64,000 nt of DNA from JAICXG01 sp963801255 (GTDB lineage Bacteria > Verrucomicrobiota > Verrucomicrobiia > Chthoniobacterales > UBA10450): assembly GCA_963801255.1 (NCBI GenBank), contig CAWDEC010000006.1, positions 310,001 through 374,000 of the forward strand, read 5' to 3'. A program made the position numbers and the translations under genes. The notes under the pieces are model-generated. The model was not told the origin of the DNA. It did not search any database and saw only the letters and a list, made by a program, of their open reading frames with translations. Of this stretch, positions 1-8,637 are shown in pieces (positions within the stretch are counted from its first letter, which is position 1; every line of letters begins with the position of its first letter).

Positions 1-167
1 TTCGCTTCTGGTGCGGGTTCGAGATTCGCCGGCCCGCGGATGACACTCTCATCGCACAGTGCCGGCAAATGCTGGCTCTCATCCAAATGCCGGAGGCAAA
101 GTTGCTCCGGCTACCGGATGAATGGAATCGGTATCGGATGGCACAAGCGGCTCCGATCGTCGGTTGA
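1..167 (+). CDS. 3' end of an unidentified gene (partial)
   Basis: The window opens inside a reading frame (codons from position 3) that stays open for 54 codons to a TGA at 165-167. The composition looks coding: it is rich in Trp, Phe and mixed charged residues and includes stretches such as LRLPDEWNRYRM. The start lies outside the window and the fragment is too short for me to assign a family. The next gene starts 46 bp downstream on the same strand, so the two may be cotranscribed. The alternative is a chance open frame. Confidence 0.45.
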   Translation, partial: RFWCGFEIRRPADDTLIAQCRQMLALIQMPEAKLLRLPDEWNRYRMAQAAPIVG

Positions 168-213
168 ATTTTCGGCGAGGGAATTTTCCATTGGAAGGAA
201 TAGCCCAACGACA

Positions 214-2010
214 ATGTCACCCGGTAATCCCGCCATTAGTCTCGACGAGGTTTTTCTCGCGCCGCCCGCGCTCGAGCCGCCGCCGATCCGGCGCGGGCTC
301 TTTTTCTTCCTGCTCGCGCTGACCGCGCTCGTTCATCTCGGGACCATCGGCTGGGGTCCGCTCTACAATGAGACCGAAGGTCAGTATGCCGGCGCCGCGC
401 GCGAAATGCTCGCCTCGCAAAATTGGCTGACCCCGACAAACGACGGCATTCCGCGGCTGCAGAAACCGATCCTGCTTTACTGGACAATCGCCGCTTCTCT
501 GAAGGCCTTTGGCCTGACGACCGCTGCGGCAAGATTTCCCATTGGCCTCGCAACCTGTTTTGGCGTTGCCCTCACTTTCCTCATCGGTGATCGCCTGGGA
601 GGACCGTGGCGCGGTTTTCTCGCCGGTCTCATACACCTGTGCATGTGCGGCACTTTCCTTCTCAGCCGCATCGTCATGCCTGAACCCATCTTTAGTGCCT
701 TCGTGGCAGGCGCGATTTACTGCGCGATTCGCGGCTATGAAAAAAAACGCGGACGGCGCGGCTGGTTCGTTGGCTTTTGGATTTGCGCGGCGCTTGCCTG
801 CATGACGAAAAGCCTGCACGGCCTGCTTTACCCGGCGGGCACGCTTTTTCTCCTCGGCCTTTTTTATCGCGAAGCGCGTGTTCGTTTTCGCCAACTCTTG
901 CGCTGGGAGGGAATTCTGATTTTTCTCGTCATTGCCGGGCCCTGGCACATTTGGTGGGAATGGCAGCATCCCGGCTTCATCGGTCGCTTCACTCTCCAGG
1001 AGTGGCTCACTCATCTTGCCGGTCGACCCGACCTCGGCCACACCTACGATGACGTCTCGCGGGGCACCTTCCTTAGCTTGCACCTCGCCTGGTTTTTTCC
1101 GTGGTCGTTTGCCATCCTGCCGGGCGTTCTTCTCGCCTGGCGCCGAGTTTTGCGACCGCGCGAAATCGAATTCGCCGACGCCTTGCCACTTTGCTGGATG
1201 GCCGTGGTTTTCATCCCCCTGTTCTTTATCGGACAGCGCCAGGACTATTACTCGATGAGCATGTGGAGCGCGTTTGCCATCTTTGCTGCCACCGCGTGGG
1301 AGCGGATGCCTCGCTGGACTCAGATCGTTGGCGTAGTTTCGGTGTTGGGAATTGGTCTTCTCGCTGGCTTCGTTGCCTGGCGTCTTCCTGAATTGGTCCA
1401 GCATGCCGATGGGCATTGGGGTCCAACCTCCGAACGCTCAACCGCCTGGCGCACAATCACCGACATTCCAGTCGAAACCTGGCTTGAGTTTCGTTCCATG
1501 TTCATCGCGGTGGCACTTTCCCTCGTTCTTTTTGCAGGAATTGCGCTTTGGTTTATCTGGCGCGAACGCCCGCGGCTCGGCCTGACCGCACTGGCTGCAG
1601 CCATGATCCCGATCGGCTTCGGCATGATGGACGGCGTCGCGCGCATGGCTCCTTACTTCTCCCTCGCCGACATGGCGCGCTACCTCAATGATCGCCTCGC
1701 GCCTAACGATAAGGTGATCTACGAAGGATCGATCCACGTCGGGAGCAGCCTGCTCTTTTATCTCGATCGGAAGTTTTACCTCGTAAATCAGAATCCCGCC
1801 GCCGAGCTCGGCGGCGCTCTCGGAAGGCAGGAGCAAATGTTCCTCGACCAAAGGACGGTTGTCGACGTCTGGAACGGGCCGGACCGAGTCTATCTCGTGG
1901 TTGAGGAAAATCGTGTCCCCCATTGGCAGCAGCTCCTGCACAAAAGCGGCGATGCAGCAAAAGAACTCACTTCTTGCGGGACGGTCGCGTTACTCGGCAA
2001 CGATCGTTAG
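214..2010 (+). CDS. Membrane glycosyltransferase, PMT/ArnT-like (GT39/GT83 superfamily)
   Basis: A 598-residue integral membrane protein with about ten hydrophobic segments. The first begins near residue 30 (LFFFLLALTALVHL). Just after it comes NETEGQYAGAAREM, the acidic first-loop motif of the PMT/ArnT fold, which transfers sugars from polyprenyl-phosphate donors at the outer face of the inner membrane. A C-terminal soluble part of about 110 residues follows the last helix. I chose ATG 214 because the open frame upstream of it (from 40) translates to Ser/Cys/Arg-rich sequence unlike a protein start, and GGAAGGAA lies at 192-199. The acceptor is unknown; a lipid A or glycolipid role is possible but not shown. 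GCCTAACGA occurs inside the gene at 1701. Confidence 0.85.
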   Translation: MSPGNPAISLDEVFLAPPALEPPPIRRGLFFFLLALTALVHLGTIGWGPLYNETEGQYAGAAREMLASQNWLTPTNDGIPRLQKPILLYWTIAASLKAFGLTTAAARFPIGLATCFGVALTFLIGDRLGGPWRGFLAGLIHLCMCGTFLLSRIVMPEPIFSAFVAGAIYCAIRGYEKKRGRRGWFVGFWICAALACMTKSLHGLLYPAGTLFLLGLFYREARVRFRQLLRWEGILIFLVIAGPWHIWWEWQHPGFIGRFTLQEWLTHLAGRPDLGHTYDDVSRGTFLSLHLAWFFPWSFAILPGVLLAWRRVLRPREIEFADALPLCWMAVVFIPLFFIGQRQDYYSMSMWSAFAIFAATAWERMPRWTQIVGVVSVLGIGLLAGFVAWRLPELVQHADGHWGPTSERSTAWRTITDIPVETWLEFRSMFIAVALSLVLFAGIALWFIWRERPRLGLTALAAAMIPIGFGMMDGVARMAPYFSLADMARYLNDRLAPNDKVIYEGSIHVGSSLLFYLDRKFYLVNQNPAAELGGALGRQEQMFLDQRTVVDVWNGPDRVYLVVEENRVPHWQQLLHKSGDAAKELTSCGTVALLGNDR

Positions 2011-2165
2011 TCGTTAGGCAATAGGACTTTCCTGCCGGCTTTGGATTTCAGCCCAGCAGCGCTCGCTTCGGACGCGCACAGACGCCGATCGGCAATGCAT
2101 TTGAAAAAGACGCGAGGCCGGCTACCTTGCCCGCTCATTTTCGGAGCACAAGCCGGAGCAGAATT

Positions 2166-2321
2166 ATGTCGCAGCATCGCAGTCTTAAAGGCGCCAGCAC
2201 CATTACGGCAAAGCGCAATGTCTTGAAGCGGTTCGAACGGGTCGAGCTGCTGAAGAAGCGTGGTCAGTGGAAAGACACGAGCAAGGTGATCGGTCTGCCC
2301 AAGACCAAGCCGGACGTCTAA
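2166..2321 (+). CDS. Small basic protein of the Verrucomicrobia/Chlamydiae family
   Basis: A 51-residue protein beginning MSQHRSLKG and ending in PKTKPDV. It is very rich in Lys and Arg, with central KRFERVELLKKRGQW. This matches the short basic family (TIGR04137 as I remember it) described as restricted to Verrucomicrobia and Chlamydiae and suspected to associate with the ribosome. No membrane segment or catalytic motif is visible. ATG 2166 is preceded by GGAG at 2154-2157, a well-spaced ribosome binding site. An ATG 39 bp upstream in the same frame adds residues that do not fit the family. It lies alone between a glycosyltransferase and an rRNA pseudouridine synthase, which loosely fits a translation role. 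It is the main taxonomic clue in the window. Confidence 0.8.
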   Translation: MSQHRSLKGASTITAKRNVLKRFERVELLKKRGQWKDTSKVIGLPKTKPDV

Positions 2322-2401
2322 GGGTTGGCAGTTGCAGGTGGATGATTGAGACCGGAACGTCAATTCGTCTCTCAACTCTCACCTGAGGACTCTCAACTTT
2401 C

Positions 2402-3139
2402 GTGCGCCTCAATCGCTTTCTAGCCACTGCGGGTCTCGGCGCGCGCCGGCATTGCGATGAGCTGATCGCCGCGGGACGCGTCACGGTCAATGGCCAGGCC
2501 TGCACTAATTTCGGCACACAAGTTTCGGAACGCGATCACATCAAGGTTGATCACAAACTCGTTAGGCCAAAGGAAAGCCTGACCATTCTTCTGCATAAGC
2601 CGGCGGGATTTGTTTCCACAAGGCGCGACCCGCACGCGCGCGACACCATCTTTGATCTCCTCCCGCCAAAGTTTTCGCGGCTCTTCAACGTTGGCCGGCT
2701 CGACGTCCAAAGCGAGGGTTTGCTCTTGCTGACGAGCGATGGCGACCTCGCACAACGCCTCACTCACCCGCGCTACAAGACCGACAAGGAATACGAAGTC
2801 ACACTCGACAAGCCTTGGGACCCGAAGCTGGCCGATAAACTCCGCCGCGGTATTTTCCTCGATGGTAAACGCGCTAAGATGGTGAAGGTGCAACAGGTCC
2901 GTCCGAATCGAGTCCACGTTGTGTTGCAACAAGGCTTAAACCGACAAATTCGACGGATGTTTTACGAAATCGGCTATGACGTGAAACGACTCGTCCGCAC
3001 TCGAGTTGGTCATCTGCGTCTCGGCGAACTGCCGCGCGGAAGCTGGCGCAGCCTAACGACAAGCGAAATGACCGTGCTCCGCGCGCCGGCTGCGGCGACG
3101 AAGAAGCGCGGACATTTGCCTAACGAAACGCGTCGCTGA
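2402..3139 (+). CDS. rluB: RsuA/RluB-type rRNA pseudouridine synthase
   Basis: A 245-residue enzyme that isomerises a uridine in ribosomal RNA to pseudouridine. An S4 RNA-binding domain covers about residues 1-60 (MRLNRFLATAGLGARR). The catalytic domain follows, with GRLDVQSEGLLLLTSDGDLA carrying the catalytic Asp. The C-terminal motif NRQIRRMF is typical of the RsuA/RluB/RluE/RluF branch. Start is GTG 2402, which places the S4 domain at the N-terminus as in relatives. RluB (23S rRNA) is the likeliest subtype, but RsuA (16S rRNA) cannot be excluded by eye. Just upstream, CTCTCAACT occurs twice (about 2373 and 2390), flanking CACCTGAGG; its meaning is unknown. Confidence 0.85.
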   Translation: MRLNRFLATAGLGARRHCDELIAAGRVTVNGQACTNFGTQVSERDHIKVDHKLVRPKESLTILLHKPAGFVSTRRDPHARDTIFDLLPPKFSRLFNVGRLDVQSEGLLLLTSDGDLAQRLTHPRYKTDKEYEVTLDKPWDPKLADKLRRGIFLDGKRAKMVKVQQVRPNRVHVVLQQGLNRQIRRMFYEIGYDVKRLVRTRVGHLRLGELPRGSWRSLTTSEMTVLRAPAAATKKRGHLPNETRR

Positions 3140-3230
3140 CTCGTTGGACAACAGGCCATGCGCGCTGCGCTGCACATTCCTGAGCCGTAACGCTGTTCCT
3201 GAAAGAGCCAATGCGGCGCAAGGCGAAAGT

Positions 3231-5783
3231 TCATCCCCCGCCATCAGAAAGTTCCTCACGCAGAATAGCCAGGGGCGGAGTGCTACCTATGCCGTAACTG
3301 GTTAGCAGTCCTATCCCAACAGTTAGCGAGATCACAATTATCGCCGCCAGACCGAGGGGCCACAGAGTCGGCGCGTAATCGAGTTTGAAAACAAACCGGG
3401 CCAGCGCCCAACTGGCAGCAAGCGCGAGGAGGATTCCGGTTACGCTCGCGAGCAGGCCGAGGAAAAAATACTCCGCACCAAGAATCTTCCAGATTTGGAG
3501 GCGGGACGCGCCTAACGTTCGCAGGAGCACGCTCTCTTTCATCCGCTGATAGCGTCCGCTCCAGATAGTACTGCCGAGCACGATCAAACCGGTCCCGACG
3601 GTGAAGAACGACATGATGCGGATGACGAGCGCGACTTTGCGCAGAATCGAGTCAACGGTTTGAATAACCGCGCTGAGATCCAGCGCAGAAACATTGGGAA
3701 ATTTGGCTACGACCGCATTCTGTAACCCGGCGGATGCAGCCGGCGTTGGAACTCGACTCACCAGCACATTAAAGGTGGGCGCATTTTCCAAAACACCGGT
3801 CGGAAAGACGACAAAGAAATTCGTTTGAAACCGCTTCCAATCGACTTCGCGCAAACTGGCGACCCGCGCCTTCACGGTGACGCCCTGGACGTCGAAAGCA
3901 AGATTATCACCAATCGTTAGGCCAAGATCGTGGGCGATCTCCTTTTCAACGGAGACCGGGACCACGGCACCGGAATGATAGTCAAAGTGTCCGATCCATT
4001 TTCCGACGGTGACCTTTTCTGTCTCGACTAGATCTGCGCGGTAGGTGGAGCGATACTCGCGTTCCAGCTCCCATTCCGGCACCTTGTTATGCGGGTCTTT
4101 CAAAATGTCGGAAGACTTTCGCCCTTTCACTTCCACCAACCGCATGGTCACGATGGGCGCCTCCTGAATGATCGGTAAACGTAGTTGCCTAACGAGATTG
4201 GCCACGCCGGCTTTTTGATCGGGTTGGATATCGAAGAGGAAGATGTTGGGTTGATTGTTCGCGTCGATGGAACGGAACTGGGCCAGCAGGACGTCGCGCG
4301 TGAGATAGATGGTGAGGAGAAGAAAAACACCAAGGCCTAACGAGAGCGTGAGCAGCAGAGTGCGATTGTGAGGTCGATAAAGATTGGCCAGCCCCTGACG
4401 CAGGACAAAACTCCAACCGCGAGGCAAGAGACGATGCACCAGGAGCATCAGCATTTTTGCCACCCCTCCGAGAACCGCCAGAGCCACTGCCAGGCCGAAG
4501 GCGACCCACAGACCATCGCCCCAGGTTTCCGCTTCGGCGATCGCCAAGCCCGTCAGGCCAATTGCGATCACGAGATAAATGAGCCAGACGAAATAGTCGC
4601 GTTGCAGCGGGACGTCCTCCTCCACCGCCGCGCGCAGAGTGAGCAACGGTGACACTCGCCGGAATCGAAGCAACGGCGGCAGAGCAAAGAGAAGGCAGAC
4701 CGCCAGACCGATCACCATCCCGCCGAAGACCGGTGTCCAGGCAATCGTGCGCGGAAGCGGAAAGGGAATGAATTTTTGCAGGATGCCTGGCAAAATGCCG
4801 TGCATCGTTAGGCCAAGAACGCCGCCGGCGAGCGCGCCCGCCGATCCCATCGCCGTTGCCTGCAACAGATAAACCGCGACGGTTGTTCGGCCGGCCGCGC
4901 CGAGACAACGCAGAATGGCTGCGGTGCGCGACTTCTCTCGCAGATGCGCCTGGATCGCACTCGCCACACCCACCGCGCCGAGCAGGAGCGAGATGAAGCC
5001 GACGAGATTGAGAAAGCGATAAAGATTGTCCAGCGCTTCGCCGAGATCCTTCTTCCGCTTCGCAACCGTGTCGTATTCCAAACCCGCTTGCTCGAGACTC
5101 GGCGCAAATCGCTTCACCTCCGTCGAGGCGTCAACGCTTGACGGAAACTTCACGAAAACGAGATAGCGCGCCAGACTTCCCGGCTTGATGAGCTGCGTCT
5201 TGGCCAGGTCTTGCAGCGCGATGTAAACCCGGGGCGCGAAGCTGGCCGCAGGCGAAGCTTCGCCAGGCATCTTGGTCAGGGCTCCAGCAATCGTGAAAAC
5301 AGCCTCGCCAATCTTGATTTGATCGCCTGCTTTGCTGCCGAACTGAAAAAGCAAACTCTCTTCCGGCACTGCTTCACCGCCCTTGCGAAAGGAATGTCCT
5401 GCGGCGGGAGGCACCGTTTCCATTTTGCCGTAAAACGGAAACTCACCCCCCAGTGCGCGAACATAAACAAGCCGGGTTCCGCCGTGGCTTGGAAAGAGCG
5501 CCATGGTACGTAGTCGCACTTCGCGCGCCTGCGTCCCGCCTAACGAATGCAATATCTTTTCCTGCGCGGCGGTAAAAGGACGCGAACTCTCCACCACCAG
5601 ATCCGCTCCAAGCAGCGCCCGCGCCTGATCGTCGATTGCCTGGGAAAGGTTGGCCCGGAAGAGAGCAATGACGATCAGGGCCGCCACGCCTAACGAGATC
5701 GAAATGGAGAAGAGCAAGAGCCGCCGCCGACTCGAACGGCTATCGCGCCAGGCCATGCGGACGGAAAAAGCCACGCTATTCAT
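3231..5783 (-). CDS. FtsX-like ABC transporter permease, YbbP type
   Basis: An 850-residue membrane protein. It has an N-terminal anchor at about residues 20-45, a large periplasmic MacB-like region, and two FtsX-type permease halves with four helices near residues 260-430 and again around 460-490 and 730-840. The double-FtsX, ten-helix layout and the length match the YbbP family of E. coli. ATG 5783 was chosen over an in-frame GTG two codons upstream (5789). The adjacent ATPase gene ends 48 bp before it on the same strand, so the pair should form one type VII-like ABC system. Such systems transmit mechanical force or move lipophilic substrates in the envelope; the substrate is unknown. Four exact GCCTAACGA words and several near matches lie within the gene. 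Confidence 0.88.
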   Translation of the reverse strand: MNSVAFSVRMAWRDSRSSRRRLLLFSISISLGVAALIVIALFRANLSQAIDDQARALLGADLVVESSRPFTAAQEKILHSLGGTQAREVRLRTMALFPSHGGTRLVYVRALGGEFPFYGKMETVPPAAGHSFRKGGEAVPEESLLFQFGSKAGDQIKIGEAVFTIAGALTKMPGEASPAASFAPRVYIALQDLAKTQLIKPGSLARYLVFVKFPSSVDASTEVKRFAPSLEQAGLEYDTVAKRKKDLGEALDNLYRFLNLVGFISLLLGAVGVASAIQAHLREKSRTAAILRCLGAAGRTTVAVYLLQATAMGSAGALAGGVLGLTMHGILPGILQKFIPFPLPRTIAWTPVFGGMVIGLAVCLLFALPPLLRFRRVSPLLTLRAAVEEDVPLQRDYFVWLIYLVIAIGLTGLAIAEAETWGDGLWVAFGLAVALAVLGGVAKMLMLLVHRLLPRGWSFVLRQGLANLYRPHNRTLLLTLSLGLGVFLLLTIYLTRDVLLAQFRSIDANNQPNIFLFDIQPDQKAGVANLVRQLRLPIIQEAPIVTMRLVEVKGRKSSDILKDPHNKVPEWELEREYRSTYRADLVETEKVTVGKWIGHFDYHSGAVVPVSVEKEIAHDLGLTIGDNLAFDVQGVTVKARVASLREVDWKRFQTNFFVVFPTGVLENAPTFNVLVSRVPTPAASAGLQNAVVAKFPNVSALDLSAVIQTVDSILRKVALVIRIMSFFTVGTGLIVLGSTIWSGRYQRMKESVLLRTLGASRLQIWKILGAEYFFLGLLASVTGILLALAASWALARFVFKLDYAPTLWPLGLAAIIVISLTVGIGLLTSYGIGSTPPLAILREELSDGGG

Positions 5784-5831
5784 AAACACCGAGCGACCGC
5801 CCCTCGATTTTCGCCAGGCAACGGCTTGTCG

Positions 5832-6506
5832 TCATTCCATCATCTCGCCGTTGCGCAGGCGGATCGTTCTTTGTGTGAGGCGCGCGATCTCCGGATCGTG
5901 AGTCACGAGGACGAGCGCGGTTCCGGCGTCGCGATTCAATTCCAGCATGACTTCGATTACCTTTTCGCTCGTTTCTGCGTCCAGGTTGCCGGTCGGTTCG
6001 TCGGCGAAAAGAATCCTGGGCCGATTAATGAAGGCGCGGGCAAGGGCGACGCGCTGTTGTTCGCCGCCGGAAAGTTGCGCCGGATAATGCTCGCTCCGTG
6101 CGCCGAGCCCCACCCGGCCTAACAATTCCAGTCCAAGCTGCCGGGCGCTGCGATCGCCCCGCAACTCCATCGGCACCGTCACATTTTCCAACGCGGTCAG
6201 AGTCGGGATGAGCTGAAAATTCTGAAAGACGAATCCAACCAGTTCGTTGCGCAGCCGGGCGCGCTCATCTTCACTAGTCTCGCCTAACGAGACGCCGTTG
6301 AGCAGGACCGATCCGGAGGTCGGCAGGTCGAGCCCGGCGGCCAGCCCAAGGAGCGTCGTTTTCCCGCTACCGGATGGTCCAAGAATCGAGCAGGTCGTCC
6401 CCTGCGCGAGAGTGAAAGAAACATCGTGCAAGACAGTCAGTCGCCCGGCGCCCGTGACGTAGCTCTTCGTCAGGTGCGCGACGCTGAGAATTGGAAGCGG
6501 GTTCAT
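5832..6506 (-). CDS. ABC transporter ATPase, YbbA/LolD type
   Basis: A 224-residue cytoplasmic ATPase that powers the neighbouring FtsX-like permease. It has Walker A GPSGSGKT near residue 44, a Q-loop (FVFQNFQL), signature LSGGEQQ, Walker B ILFADEPTG and the switch His in LVTHDPE. The sequence groups with the LolD/MacB/YbbA class. Start is ATG 6506. It is divergent from the esterase gene at 6557 with only 50 bp between, so the promoters must be back to back. The same ybbA-ybbP / tesA arrangement is found in E. coli and many proteobacteria, which supports the YbbA assignment. Confidence 0.9.
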   Translation of the reverse strand: MNPLPILSVAHLTKSYVTGAGRLTVLHDVSFTLAQGTTCSILGPSGSGKTTLLGLAAGLDLPTSGSVLLNGVSLGETSEDERARLRNELVGFVFQNFQLIPTLTALENVTVPMELRGDRSARQLGLELLGRVGLGARSEHYPAQLSGGEQQRVALARAFINRPRILFADEPTGNLDAETSEKVIEVMLELNRDAGTALVLVTHDPEIARLTQRTIRLRNGEMME

Positions 6507-6556
6507 TGACGATGGCGGGCGGCGCGTCTTGCTTACGCGATGAGGATTCGTCGCGC

Positions 6557-7183
6557 ATGAGGAATTTGCCGCGACAAATTCTTCTTTTCGTCTTTCTCCT
6601 GCTCGCGCCGGCGGCCTTTGGCGGGACGATTCTTTTCCTCGGCGACAGTCTCACCGCCGGTCTGGGCGTCGACCCCAGGCAGGCATTTCCAGCACTGATC
6701 GAAGAAAGGATTCGCGAGAAAAATTTGCCCTTTGAAGTGATCAACGCCGGCGTGAGCGGCGACACCACCGCCGGAGGTCTTGCGCGGCTTGATTGGGTCT
6801 TGCAAAAGAAGATCGACATCCTTGTGCTTGCGCTCGGTGCAAATGATGGGCTGCGCGGCTTGCCGGTTGCGCAGATGAAAGCCAATCTCCAGGCAATCAT
6901 CGACAAGGTGAAAGCCAGGAATCCAACGGTGAAGATCGTGATCGCGGGAATGCAGATGCCGCCCAATCTTGGTGGCCCATATGCCGTTGCCTTTCGTGAT
7001 GCCTTTCCCGCCGTCGCGCTTGCCAACAACGCCGCGCTCGTTCCGTTTCTGCTCGATGGCGTCGGCGGACATGCAGAGTTGAATCAGGCCGATCAAATTC
7101 ATCCCACCGCTGCCGGACATAAGGTCGTAGCGGAGAACGTCTGGCGGGTCCTCGAACCCATCCTAACGAAAAGTGCGCCGTGA
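6557..7183 (+). CDS. tesA: SGNH/GDSL esterase, TesA-like (thioesterase/lysophospholipase/arylesterase)
   Basis: A 208-residue exported hydrolase. A signal peptide covers about residues 1-22 (ILLFVFLLLAPAAFG). The GDSLTAG block holds nucleophile Ser31, GVSGDTTAGGL is block II, GAND is block III, and DQIHP supplies catalytic Asp179 and His182. The order and length match periplasmic TesA, which hydrolyses acyl-CoA, lysophospholipid and aryl esters. ATG 6557 is favoured over the upstream ATG 6491 because it gives a proper signal peptide and has TGAGGA about 10 nt before it. It is divergent from the ybbA-like ATPase and translationally coupled to the next gene through a TGATG overlap at 7181-7185. 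Confidence 0.88.
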   Translation: MRNLPRQILLFVFLLLAPAAFGGTILFLGDSLTAGLGVDPRQAFPALIEERIREKNLPFEVINAGVSGDTTAGGLARLDWVLQKKIDILVLALGANDGLRGLPVAQMKANLQAIIDKVKARNPTVKIVIAGMQMPPNLGGPYAVAFRDAFPAVALANNAALVPFLLDGVGGHAELNQADQIHPTAAGHKVVAENVWRVLEPILTKSAP

Positions 7184-7983
7184 TGCGTTTGGATGGTTGC
7201 CATGCACTGATCACCGGAGCTTCCGCCGGAATCGGACGGGAGTTTGCCTGCCAGCTCGCGGATCGTGCCGCGCTCCTCCTCCTGGTGGCGCGGCGCGAGG
7301 AGCGTTTGCACAGACTGCGCGATGAACTCCAGGCACACCACCCGAAGCTGCAAATCGAAATTCATCGAACTGACCTCGCCAGACACGGTGACGTTGACGG
7401 TTTGTTAGCCTGGATTGAAGAGCAAAATTTTAGCCCGGACTTGTTAATCAATAACGCGGGCTTGGGTGATCTGGGCGCATTTGCCTCTTCCGATCCGGCC
7501 AAGGTCGAGAACATCTTGCAGGTCAATGTGGTGGCACTGACAAGACTGACACGCGCTTTGTTGCCGCAAATGATCGCACGCGGACAAGGTGCCATCTTGA
7601 ACGTGAGTTCTTCCGCCAGCTTTCTGCCAATTCCGAATTTCGCCGTCTACGCTGCAACGAAAGCTTACGTGACGAGCTTTTCGGAAGCGTTGCGCGGCGA
7701 GCTGCACGGCAGCGGCATTCACGTTTCGGCGCTTTGTCCGGGACCGGTCAAGACCGAATTCACCTCCGTGGCGCGACGAAAAGAATCGACCGCGACGCCC
7801 AACGAACCTGAGATCGCTTGCGTGCCGGTCGAACAAGTGGTGGCGGACGCCTTACACGGAATCGAGCGTAACAAGGCAATAGTCATTCCGGGCATGCTGA
7901 TGAAGCTGGGAATGCTTCTCGTCCGGTTAACGCCGCTACCCTTGCTTCGCGCTGCCAATCGGCTTTTCGCGAAACGCGCCTAA
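7183..7983 (+). CDS. Short-chain dehydrogenase/reductase (SDR)
   Basis: A 266-residue classical SDR with a Rossmann fold. The cofactor motif TGASAGIG lies near residue 12 and NNAG near 90. The catalytic set is Ser in NVSSSAS and YAATK about 13 residues later, followed by the PG motif CPGPVKTEF. An Arg after the second strand (ARREER) suggests NADPH. ATG 7183 overlaps the stop of tesA, so translation is coupled. The C-terminal hydrophobic stretch (GMLLVRLTPLPLL) could touch the membrane, as in DltE/YqjQ-type SDRs acting on acyl or lipid substrates. The substrate cannot be told. The stop codon TAA is part of a GCCTAACGA word at 7978-7986. Confidence 0.88.
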   Translation: MRLDGCHALITGASAGIGREFACQLADRAALLLLVARREERLHRLRDELQAHHPKLQIEIHRTDLARHGDVDGLLAWIEEQNFSPDLLINNAGLGDLGAFASSDPAKVENILQVNVVALTRLTRALLPQMIARGQGAILNVSSSASFLPIPNFAVYAATKAYVTSFSEALRGELHGSGIHVSALCPGPVKTEFTSVARRKESTATPNEPEIACVPVEQVVADALHGIERNKAIVIPGMLMKLGMLLVRLTPLPLLRAANRLFAKRA

Positions 7984-8020
7984 CGACGCTGCATTCCTCC
8001 GTCGGTCCGCCCGCCGTCAA

Positions 8021-8632
8021 TCAATCGGCGTATTTGACTGAGCAGCCGTAGGCTTTGGTTTGCGCCGTTGAGACCGGTTTCCCAGCCATCGCTTCGCTCA
8101 AAGCCGCCGCGACGTAATTAGTTGAATCCTTGATATCGCCCGGGTTGGTGCTCGGCTTGCTGTCGATTGCGCCTTCATAGATCACATTGCCGCTCGGATT
8201 GATGATAAACATGTGTGGCGTGTTGGTGGCGTGATACTCATGGCCGACTTTACCGCTTGGATCGAGCAAGAACGCCGTCGGATGCATGTTCCACTCGCTC
8301 ATCCGCTTCTTCGCTTCCTCCGCCGTGAGAGAACCCTCTGCGCCGGGCGCGGAAGAATCGATTGTCAGCCAAACGACACCTTTGCCGGTAAATTGCTGCT
8401 GAAGCGTCTGCATGTTGTCACTCTTGTAATGCTTCTGCACGAACGGACATCCCGGGTTGAACCACTCGAGGACCACGTATTTTCCCTTGAAATCGCCTAA
8501 CGAATGCGTTTTGCCGTCGGCGCCAGGCAGGCTGAAGCCCGGAGCATCGGCGCCGATTTTGGGAGACTCGGCGGCAAAGAGCGCGCCGGTGGAGACGAGT
8601 GTCAGAGTAAGGATGAGTAGTTTTGTTTTCAT
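8021..8632 (-). CDS. Exported redoxin (AhpC/TSA-like, PRX-like2 type)
   Basis: A 203-residue thioredoxin-fold protein with a signal peptide (about residues 1-20). The fold core has EWFNPGCPFV with a single active-site Cys62 and no CxxC; a second Cys (Cys197) sits seven residues from the C-terminus. The NPGCPF(V) type occurs in periplasmic thioredoxin-family proteins of unknown substrate. The distant C-terminal Cys might act as a resolving residue (inference). The gene begins 5 bp after the stop of the DsbD-like reductase gene on the same strand, so the reductase probably supplies electrons to it. GCCTAACGA lies at 8495. Confidence 0.82.
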   Translation of the reverse strand: MKTKLLILTLTLVSTGALFAAESPKIGADAPGFSLPGADGKTHSLGDFKGKYVVLEWFNPGCPFVQKHYKSDNMQTLQQQFTGKGVVWLTIDSSAPGAEGSLTAEEAKKRMSEWNMHPTAFLLDPSGKVGHEYHATNTPHMFIINPSGNVIYEGAIDSKPSTNPGDIKDSTNYVAAALSEAMAGKPVSTAQTKAYGCSVKYAD

Positions 8633-8637
8633 AAAGC

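Noticed and set aside
217..1416. Long open frame (399 codons) on the minus strand.
   Set aside because: It is a shadow of the membrane glycosyltransferase; its translation is Lys/Arg/Ala/Glu-rich with no motif, and the plus-strand gene has clear family features.
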